Shown here piece after piece: positions 16,857 through 26,058 of a stretch of DNA of 64,000 bases. Under the pieces are notes generated by a model. It ran no database searches, was not told where the DNA came from, and saw only the letters and a list, made by a program, of their open reading frames with translations. Every line of letters starts with the position of its first letter. Within the stretch, counting starts at the first letter, position 1. The translations under genes and the position numbers were made by a program. Origin of the DNA: Hyphomicrobium sp. (GTDB lineage: Bacteria; Pseudomonadota; Alphaproteobacteria; Rhizobiales; Hyphomicrobiaceae); assembly GCA_030148725.1 (NCBI GenBank), contig JASBSU010000041.1:62001-126000 (forward strand), given 5' to 3'.

Positions 16857-18521
16857 ATGAAGGCAACCAGCGAAGAGGTCATTGCTCTGTCGGGTGCGAC
16901 AGCAGCTTTAGTGGCCGTGCTGATAGCGGCCATCGGCGCGGTGCTCGCGCTGTTTGGCCAGGATGAGGTCATCCGTTTTCACGGTGCGCTGTTTCTGATC
17001 GCCGCCGTCGCTGCGGGATACTATGTGCTCGCGCATCCACGCGAGGGCGGTGCGGACGAGCAGGCCCACTATATGGACGGGCCGATCAAGGTCGCGACCA
17101 TCGCTGCCGTTGTCTGGGGTCTGGTCGGGTTTCTGGTCGGCGACATCATCGCCTGGCAGCTGGCTTTCCCAGCCCTGAACCTCGATCTGCCGTGGACGAA
17201 CTTCGGTCGCCTGCGGCCGGTGCACACATCGGCGGTCATCTTCGCCTTCGGCGGCAACGTGCTGCTCGCGACATCCTTCTATGTCGTACAGCGCACCAGC
17301 CGGGCACGCATCGCCGGGTTCTGGGCGCCGTGGTTCGTGATCTGGGGTTACCAGCTCTTCATCGTGCTTGCCGCGTCGGGCTATGTCCTCGGCGTGACGG
17401 AAGGCAAGGAGTATGCAGAGCCGGAATGGTACGTCGATCTGTGGCTGACTCTCGTGTGGGTGGTCTACCTGTTCGTGTTCCTCGGGACGCTCTGGAAGCG
17501 CAAGGAACCGCACATCTATGTGGCGAACTGGTTCTACCTCGCGTTCATCGTGACGATCGCGATGCTGCACATCGTCAACAATCTGTCGGTGCCGGTGTCG
17601 TTCCTGGGCGCGAAGAGCTACTCGCTGTTCTCGGGCGTGCAAGATGCCATGACGCAGTGGTGGTATGGCCATAACGCGGTCGGGTTCTTCCTGACGGCGG
17701 GCTTCCTCGGCATCATGTACTACTTCATCCCCAAGCGCGTGGAGCGGCCCGTTTACTCCTATCGCTTGTCAATCATCCACTTCTGGTCGCTGATCTTCCT
17801 CTACATCTGGGCTGGTCCGCACCACCTGCATTATACGGCGCTGCCCGAATGGGCGCAGACGCTCGGCATGACGTTCTCGATCATGCTGTGGATGCCCTCA
17901 TGGGGCGGCATGATCAACGGACTGATGACGCTGTCGGGCGCCTGGGACCGCTTGCGGACCGATCCGGTGGTGCGACTGCTCGTGGTGTCGGTGGCCTTCT
18001 ACGGCATGTCGACCTTCGAGGGGCCGCTCATGTCGATCAAGTCGGTCAACTCGCTGTCGCACTATACGGACTGGACGATCGGACACGTTCACTCCGGCGC
18101 GCTCGGCTGGGTCGGCATGGTCTCGTTCGGCGCCATCTACTGTCTCGTTCCGTGGCTGTGGAAGCGTCGCGGGCTCTATTCGCTGAAGCTCGTCGAGTGG
18201 CACTTCTGGACGGCGACGATCGGCATCGTGCTCTACATCTCGGCGATGTGGGTGTCGGGCATCACGCAGGGCCTCATGTGGCGGGCGTACGATAACCTCG
18301 GCTTCCTCAAGTACTCGTTCGTCGAAACCGTCGAGGCGATGCACTGGCCGTACATCATCCGTGCAACCGGAGGCCTTATGTTCGTGGTCGGCGGTGTGCT
18401 GATGGCCATCAACGTATGGCGCACGATCCGCGGCGAGACGTCATCCGACATTGCAGATCAGCCAGCATCGGCAGCCGCGCCTGAACTGCGCCATGCCATC
18501 GCTGCAACGCCGGCCGAGTGA
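16857..18521 (+). CDS. ccoN: cbb3-type cytochrome c oxidase subunit I
   Basis: 554 residues, multi-span membrane protein. It carries the heme-copper oxidase core: His ligands in RPVHTSAV and [18 protein letters not shown], the CuB pair in WAGPHHLHY, and the [10 protein letters not shown] segment holding the heme-ligand histidines. It lacks the subunit-I cross-link pattern of aa3 oxidases, as expected for the C-type. It is the catalytic subunit of the high-affinity terminal oxidase used at low oxygen. ATG 16857 follows CGAGGGT. First gene of ccoNOQP, 8 bp before ccoO, downstream of an FNR/FixK box. Confidence 0.97.
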   Translation: MKATSEEVIALSGATAALVAVLIAAIGAVLALFGQDEVIRFHGALFLIAAVAAGYYVLAHPREGGADEQAHYMDGPIKVATIAAVVWGLVGFLVGDIIAWQLAFPALNLDLPWTNFGRLRPVHTSAVIFAFGGNVLLATSFYVVQRTSRARIAGFWAPWFVIWGYQLFIVLAASGYVLGVTEGKEYAEPEWYVDLWLTLVWVVYLFVFLGTLWKRKEPHIYVANWFYLAFIVTIAMLHIVNNLSVPVSFLGAKSYSLFSGVQDAMTQWWYGHNAVGFFLTAGFLGIMYYFIPKRVERPVYSYRLSIIHFWSLIFLYIWAGPHHLHYTALPEWAQTLGMTFSIMLWMPSWGGMINGLMTLSGAWDRLRTDPVVRLLVVSVAFYGMSTFEGPLMSIKSVNSLSHYTDWTIGHVHSGALGWVGMVSFGAIYCLVPWLWKRRGLYSLKLVEWHFWTATIGIVLYISAMWVSGITQGLMWRAYDNLGFLKYSFVETVEAMHWPYIIRATGGLMFVVGGVLMAINVWRTIRGETSSDIADQPASAAAPELRHAIAATPAE

Positions 18522-18529
18522 GGGGAGCC

Positions 18530-19258
18530 ATGAAGCACGATATTTTCGAGAAGAATTCCCTCATCCTGCTGATCGGCATCCTCATCGTGGTGTCGATCGG
18601 CGGACTGGTGGAAATCGCACCACTGTTCCTGCTCTCCTCGACCATCGAGAAGGTGCAGGGCATGCGGCCTTACTCGCCGCTCGAGCTTGCGGGGCGGGAC
18701 ATCTACATTCGCGAGGGTTGCTACAACTGCCACTCGCAGATGATCCGCTCGCTGCGTGACGAGGTGGAACGCTACGGTCACTACAGCCTGGCCGCCGAGA
18801 GCATGTATGACCACCCGTTCCAGTGGGGCTCCAAGCGCACGGGGCCGGATCTGGCACGGGTCGGCGGCAAGTACTCCGACAATTGGCATGTCGATCACAT
18901 GCGCGATCCGCGGTCGGTGGTGCCGGAATCTGTGATGCCGGGCTATCCGTTCCTCGCGAAGCGTAAGCTCGATTTCAGCGATATGGGCGCTCGGATGAAG
19001 GCGCTGCGGGTTGCCGGCGTGCCTTACACCGACGAGATGATCGAGAAGTCTCAGGAGGACGTCGTCGCCCAGATATCGCCCGACAGTGCCGAAGCAAAGG
19101 CATTGCTGGAGCGCTATCCGAAAGCGCAGGTGCGCAAGTTCGACAGGGCGCCCGGCGGTGATCCAACCGAACTCGATGCAATGATCGCCTATCTGCAGAT
19201 GCTTGGGACGCTGGTCGACTTCACGAAGTTCGACGCGGCCGGTCCCAACCTACGCTGA
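18530..19258 (+). CDS. ccoO: cbb3 oxidase mono-heme cytochrome c subunit
   Basis: 242 residues: one N-terminal membrane anchor ([21 protein letters not shown]) and a periplasmic cytochrome c domain with CYNCH at 64-68. The distal methionine is probably in the [10 protein letters not shown] segment. It passes electrons from CcoP to CcoN. GTG 18518 is in frame four codons upstream, but ATG 18530 has GAGGGGAG directly before it and matches family length. Two bases separate it from ccoQ. Confidence 0.96.
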   Translation: MKHDIFEKNSLILLIGILIVVSIGGLVEIAPLFLLSSTIEKVQGMRPYSPLELAGRDIYIREGCYNCHSQMIRSLRDEVERYGHYSLAAESMYDHPFQWGSKRTGPDLARVGGKYSDNWHVDHMRDPRSVVPESVMPGYPFLAKRKLDFSDMGARMKALRVAGVPYTDEMIEKSQEDVVAQISPDSAEAKALLERYPKAQVRKFDRAPGGDPTELDAMIAYLQMLGTLVDFTKFDAAGPNLR

Positions 19259-19260
19259 GG

Positions 19261-19443
19261 ATGGCCATGACATATCATGCAGCAACGGTCCTATCGCAGA
19301 CAATCGCCCTGGTGCTCTTCGTCAGTTTGTTCATCGGCATCATCGCGTACGTGTTCTGGCCTGGGAACAAGAAGAAGTTCGACGAGGCCGCGCAGGTGCC
19401 GCTCGACGACAACAACGACGAACCGGAGGGAGACGGTCGATGA
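19261..19443 (+). CDS. ccoQ: cbb3 oxidase small subunit CcoQ
   Basis: 60 residues with one membrane helix (TIALVLFVSLFIGIIAYVFW) followed by the family's P-G-N-K-K-K-F-D-E-A segment and an acidic tail. It stabilises the cbb3 complex and its CcoP association. The start could be the first ATG (19261) or one two codons in. Its stop overlaps the ccoP start by four bases. Confidence 0.93.
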   Translation: MAMTYHAATVLSQTIALVLFVSLFIGIIAYVFWPGNKKKFDEAAQVPLDDNNDEPEGDGR

Positions 19444-20312
19444 CCAAACGGGAGATTGACAGCGTCACCGGCGTCGAGACGACCGGTCACGTCTGGGACG
19501 GAGACCTCAAGGAGCTGAACAAGCCATTGCCCCGGTGGTGGCTGTACGTGCTCTATGCCACGATCGTGTGGGCGGTCGGCTACTGGATCGTCTATCCGGC
19601 ATGGCCGACGCTGAACGACACCTACACAAAGGGCATGTTCGACTACAGCCAGCGCGGCGAGGTGAGTAAGGAAGTCACTGCGGGTAAGGCCGCGCAGGCG
19701 AAGTACTTCGAACTCATCGCGGCGACGCCCGTCGCTGAAATCGAGAAGAACCAGGAGTTGCTGCCGTTCGTGATGGCGGGCGGCGCAGCGGTGTTCGGCG
19801 ACAACTGCGGTCCGTGTCACGGCAAGGGCGGCGGTGGCGCGGTTGGTTACCCGAACCTCAACGATGACGACTGGCTCTGGGGCGGTACCGCGGATCAGAT
19901 CGAGCATACGATCCAGTATGGAATCCGTTCGGGCCATCCTGAAACGCGCGACATGGCGATGCCGCGCTTCGGTCTCGACGGCATCCTGAAGCCGGCAGAG
20001 ATCGTCGACGCGGCTCAGTTCGTGCTGTCGCTTTCCGGGAAGTCGACGGACGCCAGTGCTGCTGACCGCGGCAAGAAGATTTTCGCGGACAACTGCGCGG
20101 CGTGTCACGGCGAGGATGGCAAGGGCAACCAGGACATGGGCGCACCCAACTTGACCGATGGCATCTGGCTGTATGGCGGGAAGCTCGAGAACGTCGAGAA
20201 AACGATTGAGACAGGCAGGGGCGGCGTCATGCCCTACTGGACCGGTCGGCTCGATCCCGTAACGATCAAGATGCTTGCCGCATACGTGCATTCGCTGGGC
20301 GGCGGCAAATAG
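19440..20312 (+). CDS. ccoP: cbb3 oxidase di-heme cytochrome c subunit
   Basis: 290 residues: short N-terminal FixP_N region (TGHVWDGDLKELNKPLPRWW), a membrane anchor (YVLYATIVWAVGYWIVYP) and two class I cytochrome c domains with CGPCH near residue 123 and CAACH near residue 221. It receives electrons from soluble cytochromes or the bc1 complex. ATG 19440 overlaps the ccoQ stop (ATGA). Followed 28 bp later by the assembly genes ccoGHIS. Confidence 0.96.
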   Translation: MTKREIDSVTGVETTGHVWDGDLKELNKPLPRWWLYVLYATIVWAVGYWIVYPAWPTLNDTYTKGMFDYSQRGEVSKEVTAGKAAQAKYFELIAATPVAEIEKNQELLPFVMAGGAAVFGDNCGPCHGKGGGGAVGYPNLNDDDWLWGGTADQIEHTIQYGIRSGHPETRDMAMPRFGLDGILKPAEIVDAAQFVLSLSGKSTDASAADRGKKIFADNCAACHGEDGKGNQDMGAPNLTDGIWLYGGKLENVEKTIETGRGGVMPYWTGRLDPVTIKMLAAYVHSLGGGK

Positions 20313-20340
20313 GGCGGCTTCACGCAGGCGAGTTTCGCCG

Positions 20341-21792
20341 ATGAACATGATGAACCGGACTAGCGACATCGCTACAGAAACTCCTGGAGGATACGCCGGG
20401 CGCCAGAAGGTTTACCCGAAGCTGGCGCACGGCACATTCCGCAAGCTGAAGTGGGGGGTGATGATCGTCACCCTCGGCATTTACTATCTGCTGCCGTGGT
20501 TGCGATGGGACCGGGGACCCAACCTGCCCGATCAGGCATTTCTGCTCGATTTTGCGAACCAGCGCCTGTTCTTCGGGCCGATCGAGATCTGGGCGCAGGA
20601 ACTCTACTACATCACCGGCGTGCTGATCCTGTCGGCACTGGGTCTGTTCCTGGTCACGGCCGTGGCGGGACGCGTCTGGTGCGGGTACGCATGCCCGCAG
20701 ACAGTGTGGACCGATCTCATGATCACGGTCGAACGCTTCTGGCAGGGCGACCGCAACGCGCGCATGCGTCTAGACAGCAGTCCGTGGACGTTCGAGAAGG
20801 TCTGGAAGAAGACGGGCACGCACATCACGTGGTTGCTGATAGGTCTCGCGACAGGCGGAGCGCTCGTCTTCTATTTTCGCGATGCGCCGACGCTTGCACG
20901 CGAACTCGTCACGGGTGATGCGCCTGCCATCGCGTACGCGTTCATGGGTATCTTCGCAGGCACGACCTACCTGCTCGGAGGCATCGCGCGCGAGCAGGTC
21001 TGCATCTACATGTGCCCCTGGCCGCGCATACAGGGCGCGATGTTCGACCGCGATTCACTGCTGGTCACCTATCGCGACTGGCGCGGGGAGCCGCGCGGTC
21101 CGCACAAGAAGGGGCAGGCCTGGGCAGGCCGCGGCGACTGCGTGGACTGCACGGCGTGCGTCACCGTTTGCCCGATGGGCATAGATATTCGCAACGGCTC
21201 GCAGCTCGAATGCATCCAGTGCGCGCTGTGCATCGACGCGTGCGATGACATCATGACGAAGGTCGGGCGCCCGCAGGGGCTCATCGCTTACGACACGTTC
21301 CGCAACGTCGAGGCGCCGAGCCATGAGCAGCGTGTGCCCGTGCGCATCATTCGTCCGCGCACGCTCGCCTACACCGGCCTCATGCTGCTCGTCGGCGGCT
21401 TGATGCTGACGGCGTGGCTCAATCGCGCGGTGCTGGAAGTCAACGTGCTTCACGACCGCAATCCGATGTTCGTGCAGCTCTCGGACGGCGGCCTGCGCAA
21501 CGGCTACGTGGTGAAGCTCTTGAACAAGGAACACGATACGCGGCGTGTGCGGCTCAAGCTGGCTGATCTCGATGGTGCGCAGTTGCAGATCGTGGGTTTC
21601 CAGGAGGCCGATCCGGTCATCGATATCGTGCCGGACAATCTCAGAGCGCTGAAGGTGTTCGTCACGGTTCCGTCGGCGCTTCGCGACAAGCTCAATGGCT
21701 CGTCTACGCCGTTCCGTTTTGAGGTTATCGACGCCACCGACGGCTCCATTCTCGATCACGATGCAACCTTCCGAGGGCCGGCCAATGAGTGA
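20341..21792 (+). CDS. ccoG: cbb3 oxidase accessory protein CcoG/RdxA/FixG
   Basis: 483 residues: membrane helices around 40-60, 85-105, 155-175, 190-215 and 340-360, a CxxxxCP pair in WCGYACPQTVW and an ICMCPWPR-like CIYMCPW segment. A double ferredoxin-type 4Fe-4S region follows (CVDCTACVTVCPMGID and CIQCALCIDACD), then a C-terminal Ig-like domain. It is a membrane copper reductase-type protein for cbb3 assembly. Start ATG 20341 (MNMMN); two more ATGs follow closely. Its stop overlaps the ccoH start. Confidence 0.95.
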   Translation: MNMMNRTSDIATETPGGYAGRQKVYPKLAHGTFRKLKWGVMIVTLGIYYLLPWLRWDRGPNLPDQAFLLDFANQRLFFGPIEIWAQELYYITGVLILSALGLFLVTAVAGRVWCGYACPQTVWTDLMITVERFWQGDRNARMRLDSSPWTFEKVWKKTGTHITWLLIGLATGGALVFYFRDAPTLARELVTGDAPAIAYAFMGIFAGTTYLLGGIAREQVCIYMCPWPRIQGAMFDRDSLLVTYRDWRGEPRGPHKKGQAWAGRGDCVDCTACVTVCPMGIDIRNGSQLECIQCALCIDACDDIMTKVGRPQGLIAYDTFRNVEAPSHEQRVPVRIIRPRTLAYTGLMLLVGGLMLTAWLNRAVLEVNVLHDRNPMFVQLSDGGLRNGYVVKLLNKEHDTRRVRLKLADLDGAQLQIVGFQEADPVIDIVPDNLRALKVFVTVPSALRDKLNGSSTPFRFEVIDATDGSILDHDATFRGPANE

Positions 21793-22294
21793 GACCATGC
21801 AAAATTCTCTGAAGCGGCGCATCAAAGGCCGGCACGTTCTCATGATCCTCGTCGGGTTTTTCGGGACGGTCGCCGCGGTCGACGGCTTCATGATCTACCG
21901 CGCGGTCTCGACGTTCGGCGGCATCGAGACCTCGGACGCCTATCGCAAGGGTGTCGCCTACAACGAGAGCATCGCGAAGGAAGAGCAGCAGGGGCGGCTC
22001 GGCTGGCGTGACGAGGTCAAGGTCGCGGGCGAGCCGCACCGGCTTCTCGTGACGCTGAGCGACAATGGCAAGTCGGCGGTGGCCGGGAAGCATGTCGTGG
22101 CGACTGTCGGCCGGCCGGCTACCGACCGCTACGATATGACGCTGACGCTGTCGGAGACCGCGCCTGGGCTTTACGAAGCGGCACTTCCGGGAGCGAGCGA
22201 GGGTACGTGGATCGTCGACGTCAGCGCTTACGATGGCGGCAACACCGCTGAGCCCTTATACCAGGCGCGGAGGCGCGCATGGATCGGACCTTAA
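21785..22294 (+). CDS. ccoH: FixH/CcoH family assembly protein
   Basis: 169 residues with one N-terminal membrane helix (HVLMILVGFFGTVAAVDGFMIY), then the F-x-G-I-E-T-S-D-A-Y-R-K-G segment and a periplasmic beta-sandwich, as in FixH. It is needed with CcoI for assembling cbb3 oxidase. ATG 21785 overlaps the ccoG stop. The C-terminus overlaps the ccoI start by 16 bases, showing a translationally coupled block. Confidence 0.93.
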   Translation: MSETMQNSLKRRIKGRHVLMILVGFFGTVAAVDGFMIYRAVSTFGGIETSDAYRKGVAYNESIAKEEQQGRLGWRDEVKVAGEPHRLLVTLSDNGKSAVAGKHVVATVGRPATDRYDMTLTLSETAPGLYEAALPGASEGTWIVDVSAYDGGNTAEPLYQARRRAWIGP

Positions 22295-24519
22295 CGCTCG
22301 AACGCGGACAGCTTGATAGCGGACCGGCAGGCGGTGGTAACGCCGGCATGTCGCTGCCCGATACGACTACCGTATCGCTCATCATCGAGAACATGCAGTG
22401 CGGCACCTGCATGGGCCGCATCGAGCGCGCGCTGAAGGCAACGCATGGCGTCTCCGCGGCGCGGGCCAGTCTCACCGCCAAGCGCGTTTCGGTGACGTTC
22501 GACAATCAAGAAACAGAGCCGCAGAAGCTGATCGACGCGCTCGACCGTACCGGATACCGGGCGGCCGAGTCGGTCGGCAACGCCGATGAACGCGCGTCGG
22601 CGCGCGCCGACGATCTGCTGCGGCGGCTGGGCGTTGCCGGGTTCGCGGCCGCGAACGTGATGCTGCTGTCCGTGTCGGTATGGGCGGGCGTCGCCAGCGA
22701 CATGGACAAGTCGGCGGCCTCGCTGTTCCACTGGATATCCGCGCTCATCGCCATGCCGGCCATCGCTTACGCCGCGCAGCCGTTTTTCAGCTCCGCGGCG
22801 AGCGCGCTGCGTGCGCGGCACCTCAACATGGACGTGCCGATCTCGCTCGGGATCATCCTGGCGACGACCATGAGTCTTTATCAGACGTGGCGCGGCACCG
22901 AGCAGGTGTATTTCGATGCCGCGATCATGCTCACCTTCTTCCTGCTCATCGGCCGCTACCTCGACGAAAAGGTACGCGTGAGGGCGCGCGGCGCGGCAGA
23001 GAACCTGCTCGGCCTCAAAGCCCTTTCGGCGAATGTCATCGGCGAGGATGGCTCGGTTCGGCGCGTTTCCGCGCGGGCACTGGCACCCGGCATGTGCATT
23101 CAGGTCGCGGCTGGCGAGCGTATCCCGGTCGATGGCCGCGTGGTTCGGGGCACCACCCATGTCGACACCAGCCTCATCACCGGCGAGACGGTTCCGCGCA
23201 AGGCGCAGCTCGGCGATCTCGTGCATGCCGGCACCGTCAATATGGCCAACTCCGTGGTGGTCGAGGCGACGGCGACCGACGAGAATACGCTGCTCGCCGA
23301 CATTGCGCGCCTCGTGCTGGCGGCCGAGCAGGGGCGTGGGCATTACGTTCGCCTGGCGGATCGTGCGGCACGCAACTATGCGCCGGCCGTGCATATTCTC
23401 GGTGCCGCGACGCTGATCGGCTGGCTGATTGCCGGTGCAGGCTTCGAGCTGTCGCTGACCCATGCGATTGCCGTGCTCATCATTACGTGTCCGTGCGCCT
23501 TGGCGCTGGCGGTCCCGGCCGTGCAGGTGGCCGCGGCGGGGCGGCTGTTCAGCAAGGGTATCATCGTGAAGGCTGCGGACGGGCTGGAGCGCCTTTCGGA
23601 AGTCGACACGATCGTCTTCGACAAGACTGGCACGCTGACGCGCGGTGAGCCTTCGCTCGCCAACGCCGACGACATCAGCGATGCGACGCTGGCTGCGGCG
23701 GCTTCGCTCGCAGTTGCCAGCCGGCATCCCTACTCGCGTGCGGTGGTTCGCATGGCGCGCGAGCGCGGGATCGTGTTTTCTGTTGCCGACGCCGTTGTCG
23801 AGCAGCCGGGAAGCGGGCTTTCCGCCGGTTCGGGTGAGACTGAGCGCCGGCTCGGCTCGGCGAGCTGGGTAGGTCTCGATTTGAGGGACGAGCCTGACGT
23901 TGCAGCCTCCTCGCTGTGGTTCCGCGCCGGAAATACGGCGCCCATTGCGCTGCGTTTCGAGGATGCGTTGCGGTCGGATGCCGAGGCGGTCGTCGGCGAA
24001 CTCAAGAGCCGCGGTTTTCACGTCAGTCTGTTGTCGGGCGATCGCGAGAGTGCGGTCCGCGCTGCGGCTCGCGGTGTAGGGATCGACGACTGGCGCGCGG
24101 ATGTGCGTCCCGACGGCAAGATCAAGCATCTGGAGGCGCTGACGGCTGAAGGGCGCCGCGTGCTGATGGTCGGCGACGGCCTCAACGACGCGCCTGCGCT
24201 GGCTGCCGCGCACGCCTCGCTGTCGCCATCGACGGCGGCTGACGTCAGCCAGACGGCATCGGACGCGGTATTCCAGGGCGAGCCGCTGGCTCCGATCATC
24301 GAAATCCTCAAGGTGGCGCGCGCGTCGCAGGACATGGCGAAAGAGAATTTCGGCATCGCGCTGGCCTATAACGTCGTGTCGGTACCGCTGGCCATGGCCG
24401 GCTATGTGACGCCGCTGATCGCGGCGCTGGCGATGTCGCTGTCGTCGATTGCGGTGACGGCGAATGCCCTGCGCCTGCGGGGCCGTAGGCTGGCTCTCAC
24501 TCGGGGCAAGTTCTCATGA
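22279..24519 (+). CDS. ccoI: Copper-translocating P-type ATPase of cbb3 assembly (CcoI/FixI)
   Basis: 746 residues. One N-terminal heavy-metal domain with CGTC (in MQCGTCMGR), eight expected membrane helices, the transport motif CPC at 404-406, phosphorylation motif DKTGTLT with Asp448, HP motif in SRHPYSRAVV and GDGLNDAP. This is the CopA2/FixI class, which exports Cu(I) slowly for oxidase maturation rather than for copper resistance. It sits between ccoH and ccoS with overlaps on both sides. Confidence 0.95.
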   Translation: MDRTLTLERGQLDSGPAGGGNAGMSLPDTTTVSLIIENMQCGTCMGRIERALKATHGVSAARASLTAKRVSVTFDNQETEPQKLIDALDRTGYRAAESVGNADERASARADDLLRRLGVAGFAAANVMLLSVSVWAGVASDMDKSAASLFHWISALIAMPAIAYAAQPFFSSAASALRARHLNMDVPISLGIILATTMSLYQTWRGTEQVYFDAAIMLTFFLLIGRYLDEKVRVRARGAAENLLGLKALSANVIGEDGSVRRVSARALAPGMCIQVAAGERIPVDGRVVRGTTHVDTSLITGETVPRKAQLGDLVHAGTVNMANSVVVEATATDENTLLADIARLVLAAEQGRGHYVRLADRAARNYAPAVHILGAATLIGWLIAGAGFELSLTHAIAVLIITCPCALALAVPAVQVAAAGRLFSKGIIVKAADGLERLSEVDTIVFDKTGTLTRGEPSLANADDISDATLAAAASLAVASRHPYSRAVVRMARERGIVFSVADAVVEQPGSGLSAGSGETERRLGSASWVGLDLRDEPDVAASSLWFRAGNTAPIALRFEDALRSDAEAVVGELKSRGFHVSLLSGDRESAVRAAARGVGIDDWRADVRPDGKIKHLEALTAEGRRVLMVGDGLNDAPALAAAHASLSPSTAADVSQTASDAVFQGEPLAPIIEILKVARASQDMAKENFGIALAYNVVSVPLAMAGYVTPLIAALAMSLSSIAVTANALRLRGRRLALTRGKFS

Positions 24520-24716
24520 TTTCCCTAGCCTGGCTCATTCCATGTGCGCTGGCTCTCGGGCTGCTGGGGCTTCTTGCGTTCCTGTGGGCGCTGAGGTCCG
24601 GTCAGTTCGAGGATCTGGAAGGGGCCGGTTGGCGTGCGATCCAGGACGAAGAGCCGGGCGACGTCGATGACCGCTCAGCGTCGGGACCGACGCGAGGGCC
24701 GGGGCCGGTAAACTGA
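24516..24716 (+). CDS. ccoS: cbb3 oxidase assembly protein CcoS
   Basis: 66 residues with one N-terminal helix (LIPCALALGLLGLLAFLWAL) followed by the family hallmark RSGQFEDLEGAGWRAI. Required for insertion of heme and CuB into CcoN. Overlaps the ccoI stop by four bases and ends the operon; no clear terminator is seen in the 34 bp before the next, convergent gene. Confidence 0.95.
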   Translation: MISLAWLIPCALALGLLGLLAFLWALRSGQFEDLEGAGWRAIQDEEPGDVDDRSASGPTRGPGPVN

Positions 24717-24750
24717 GCGCTGCCTAGCGCATCATTCCATGACTGAGTGA

Positions 24751-25155
24751 TCAGTGGTCGGCGTGATTATGCCGGCTTTCATCGTGCGTCAGCAGCAGAT
24801 CACACTTCGATTCAAGCAGCGCGCGAGAGGCGCCGAGCTGCTGCTCCGGGCTCTGGGCGTCGACCACGACAATCGAGGCGCCCTGCTCCAGTTGAGCGGC
24901 GATCTGGCGGTACAGCCGACCGCAAGCGAGTAGTGCCAGCGCCGGCACGCCATCCAGGTCCTGCGACAGCAGCGGCATGCTGCTCGTCAAAACGTTAACG
25001 CTGGTGGTGTTGTTGCGCAGGCGCGCGGCCACCCCGTGGGCGTTCTCAATGTCGTTAAAGACACCGATAACGAGCCGCGGCCGCTGGCGATTGGCGCCAT
25101 TCTGGCAAGTTCCGCAGCAGCCTTTCGGGCTGCTATCCCCATGATCTTCGCTCAC
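24751..25155 (-). CDS. Hypothetical protein with a CCGTC motif and stress-protein-like fold
   Basis: 134 residues from a GTG at 25155 (VSEDHGDS), preceded by GGGTGGA; the open frame runs up to a GTG at 25272. The N-terminus has a compact GCCGTCQNG cysteine cluster. The rest (RLVIGVFNDIENAHGVAARL, then alternating strands and helices) resembles ferredoxin-like domains of general stress proteins, but no family is recognised. It ends His-rich. Convergent with ccoS and divergent from the response regulator. Start and function uncertain. Confidence 0.55.
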   Translation of the reverse strand: MSEDHGDSSPKGCCGTCQNGANRQRPRLVIGVFNDIENAHGVAARLRNNTTSVNVLTSSMPLLSQDLDGVPALALLACGRLYRQIAAQLEQGASIVVVDAQSPEQQLGASRALLESKCDLLLTHDESRHNHADH

Positions 25156-25284
25156 CGGGGTCCACCCATGCGCCGAGGTCAAATCTGGTATGAGCCTAGC
25201 GCCACGGCGTCGCTGGGGTTTGACCTCTTTGTGAGCTTGTGTGACAGCATGTAACAGAGATCCAGGACCCACCGGCCGCCTCCC

Positions 25285-26019
25285 ATGTCTTCTGCTGACA
25301 GACAGACCGTTCTCATCGTCGACGACGAGCCCGAGGTTCGCGCGCTTTTGCGATCGGGCCTCGAAGGCGAGGGGTATTCCATTCTGGAGGCCGCCGATGG
25401 CGCTCAGGCGCTGGCGCTCGTCGAGCGGGTGCCCATCAGCCTGGTGACGCTCGATCTGAAGCTCGGCGGCGAGGACGGGCTCAAGGTGGCACGGGAGCTG
25501 CGCGCGGCCAAGAACGTGCCAATCATCATGATCACCGGCAAGGGAGATGCCATCGACCGGATCGTGGGGCTGGAGCTCGGGGCCGACGATTACATCCCCA
25601 AGCCGTTCCTGATGCGGGAGGTGACGGCGCGTGTCCGGGCCGTGCTGCGGCGCTACATGGGCGCGACCGGTCCCGCCAACGCCGCAACGGAGCCCGACGG
25701 AGAGCGCTACAGTTTCGATGGCTGGGTGGTGGACGTTCCGCGGCGCGAAGTTCGCGATCCCGCGGGCGAGATACGCGATCTGACAACGGCAGAGTTCAAT
25801 CTGCTGGCGCTGTTTCTGCAGAAGCCTGGGCGCGTGCTTTCACGTGATGAGATCATGGATCTGCTCAAGGGGCACGACTGGACGCCGATGGACCGTTCGA
25901 TCGACGCGCTGGTTGCTCGCTTGCGCAAGAAGCTCGAGCCGGACAGCGAGCGTCCCGCGCTGGTGAAGACCGTGCGCGGTGTCGGTTACGTGTTCGCGGG
26001 GGCGGTGAAGCGGGGGTGA
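25285..26019 (+). CDS. OmpR-family response regulator
   Basis: 244 residues: receiver domain (1-~120) with acidic DDEP, phospho-acceptor Asp in VTLDLKLGG and Lys in IPKPF, then a winged-helix DNA-binding domain (LTTAEFNLLALFLQKPGRVLSR, then a VRGVGYVF hairpin; only parts of longer conserved stretches). A cytosolic transcription regulator. It converges with a hybrid sensor kinase gene 39 bp away; the two may or may not be partners, since convergent arrangement is unusual for cognate pairs. Target unknown. Confidence 0.9.
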   Translation: MSSADRQTVLIVDDEPEVRALLRSGLEGEGYSILEAADGAQALALVERVPISLVTLDLKLGGEDGLKVARELRAAKNVPIIMITGKGDAIDRIVGLELGADDYIPKPFLMREVTARVRAVLRRYMGATGPANAATEPDGERYSFDGWVVDVPRREVRDPAGEIRDLTTAEFNLLALFLQKPGRVLSRDEIMDLLKGHDWTPMDRSIDALVARLRKKLEPDSERPALVKTVRGVGYVFAGAVKRG

Positions 26020-26058
26020 GTGCAGCGCTGGCAATCCGGCGCAGTTCGCGCGGCCCGA

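Noticed and set aside
22291-24213. 640-codon open frame on the minus strand inside ccoI
   Set aside because: It is antisense to a clear P-type ATPase and is Arg/His-rich, as expected for a GC-rich shadow frame.
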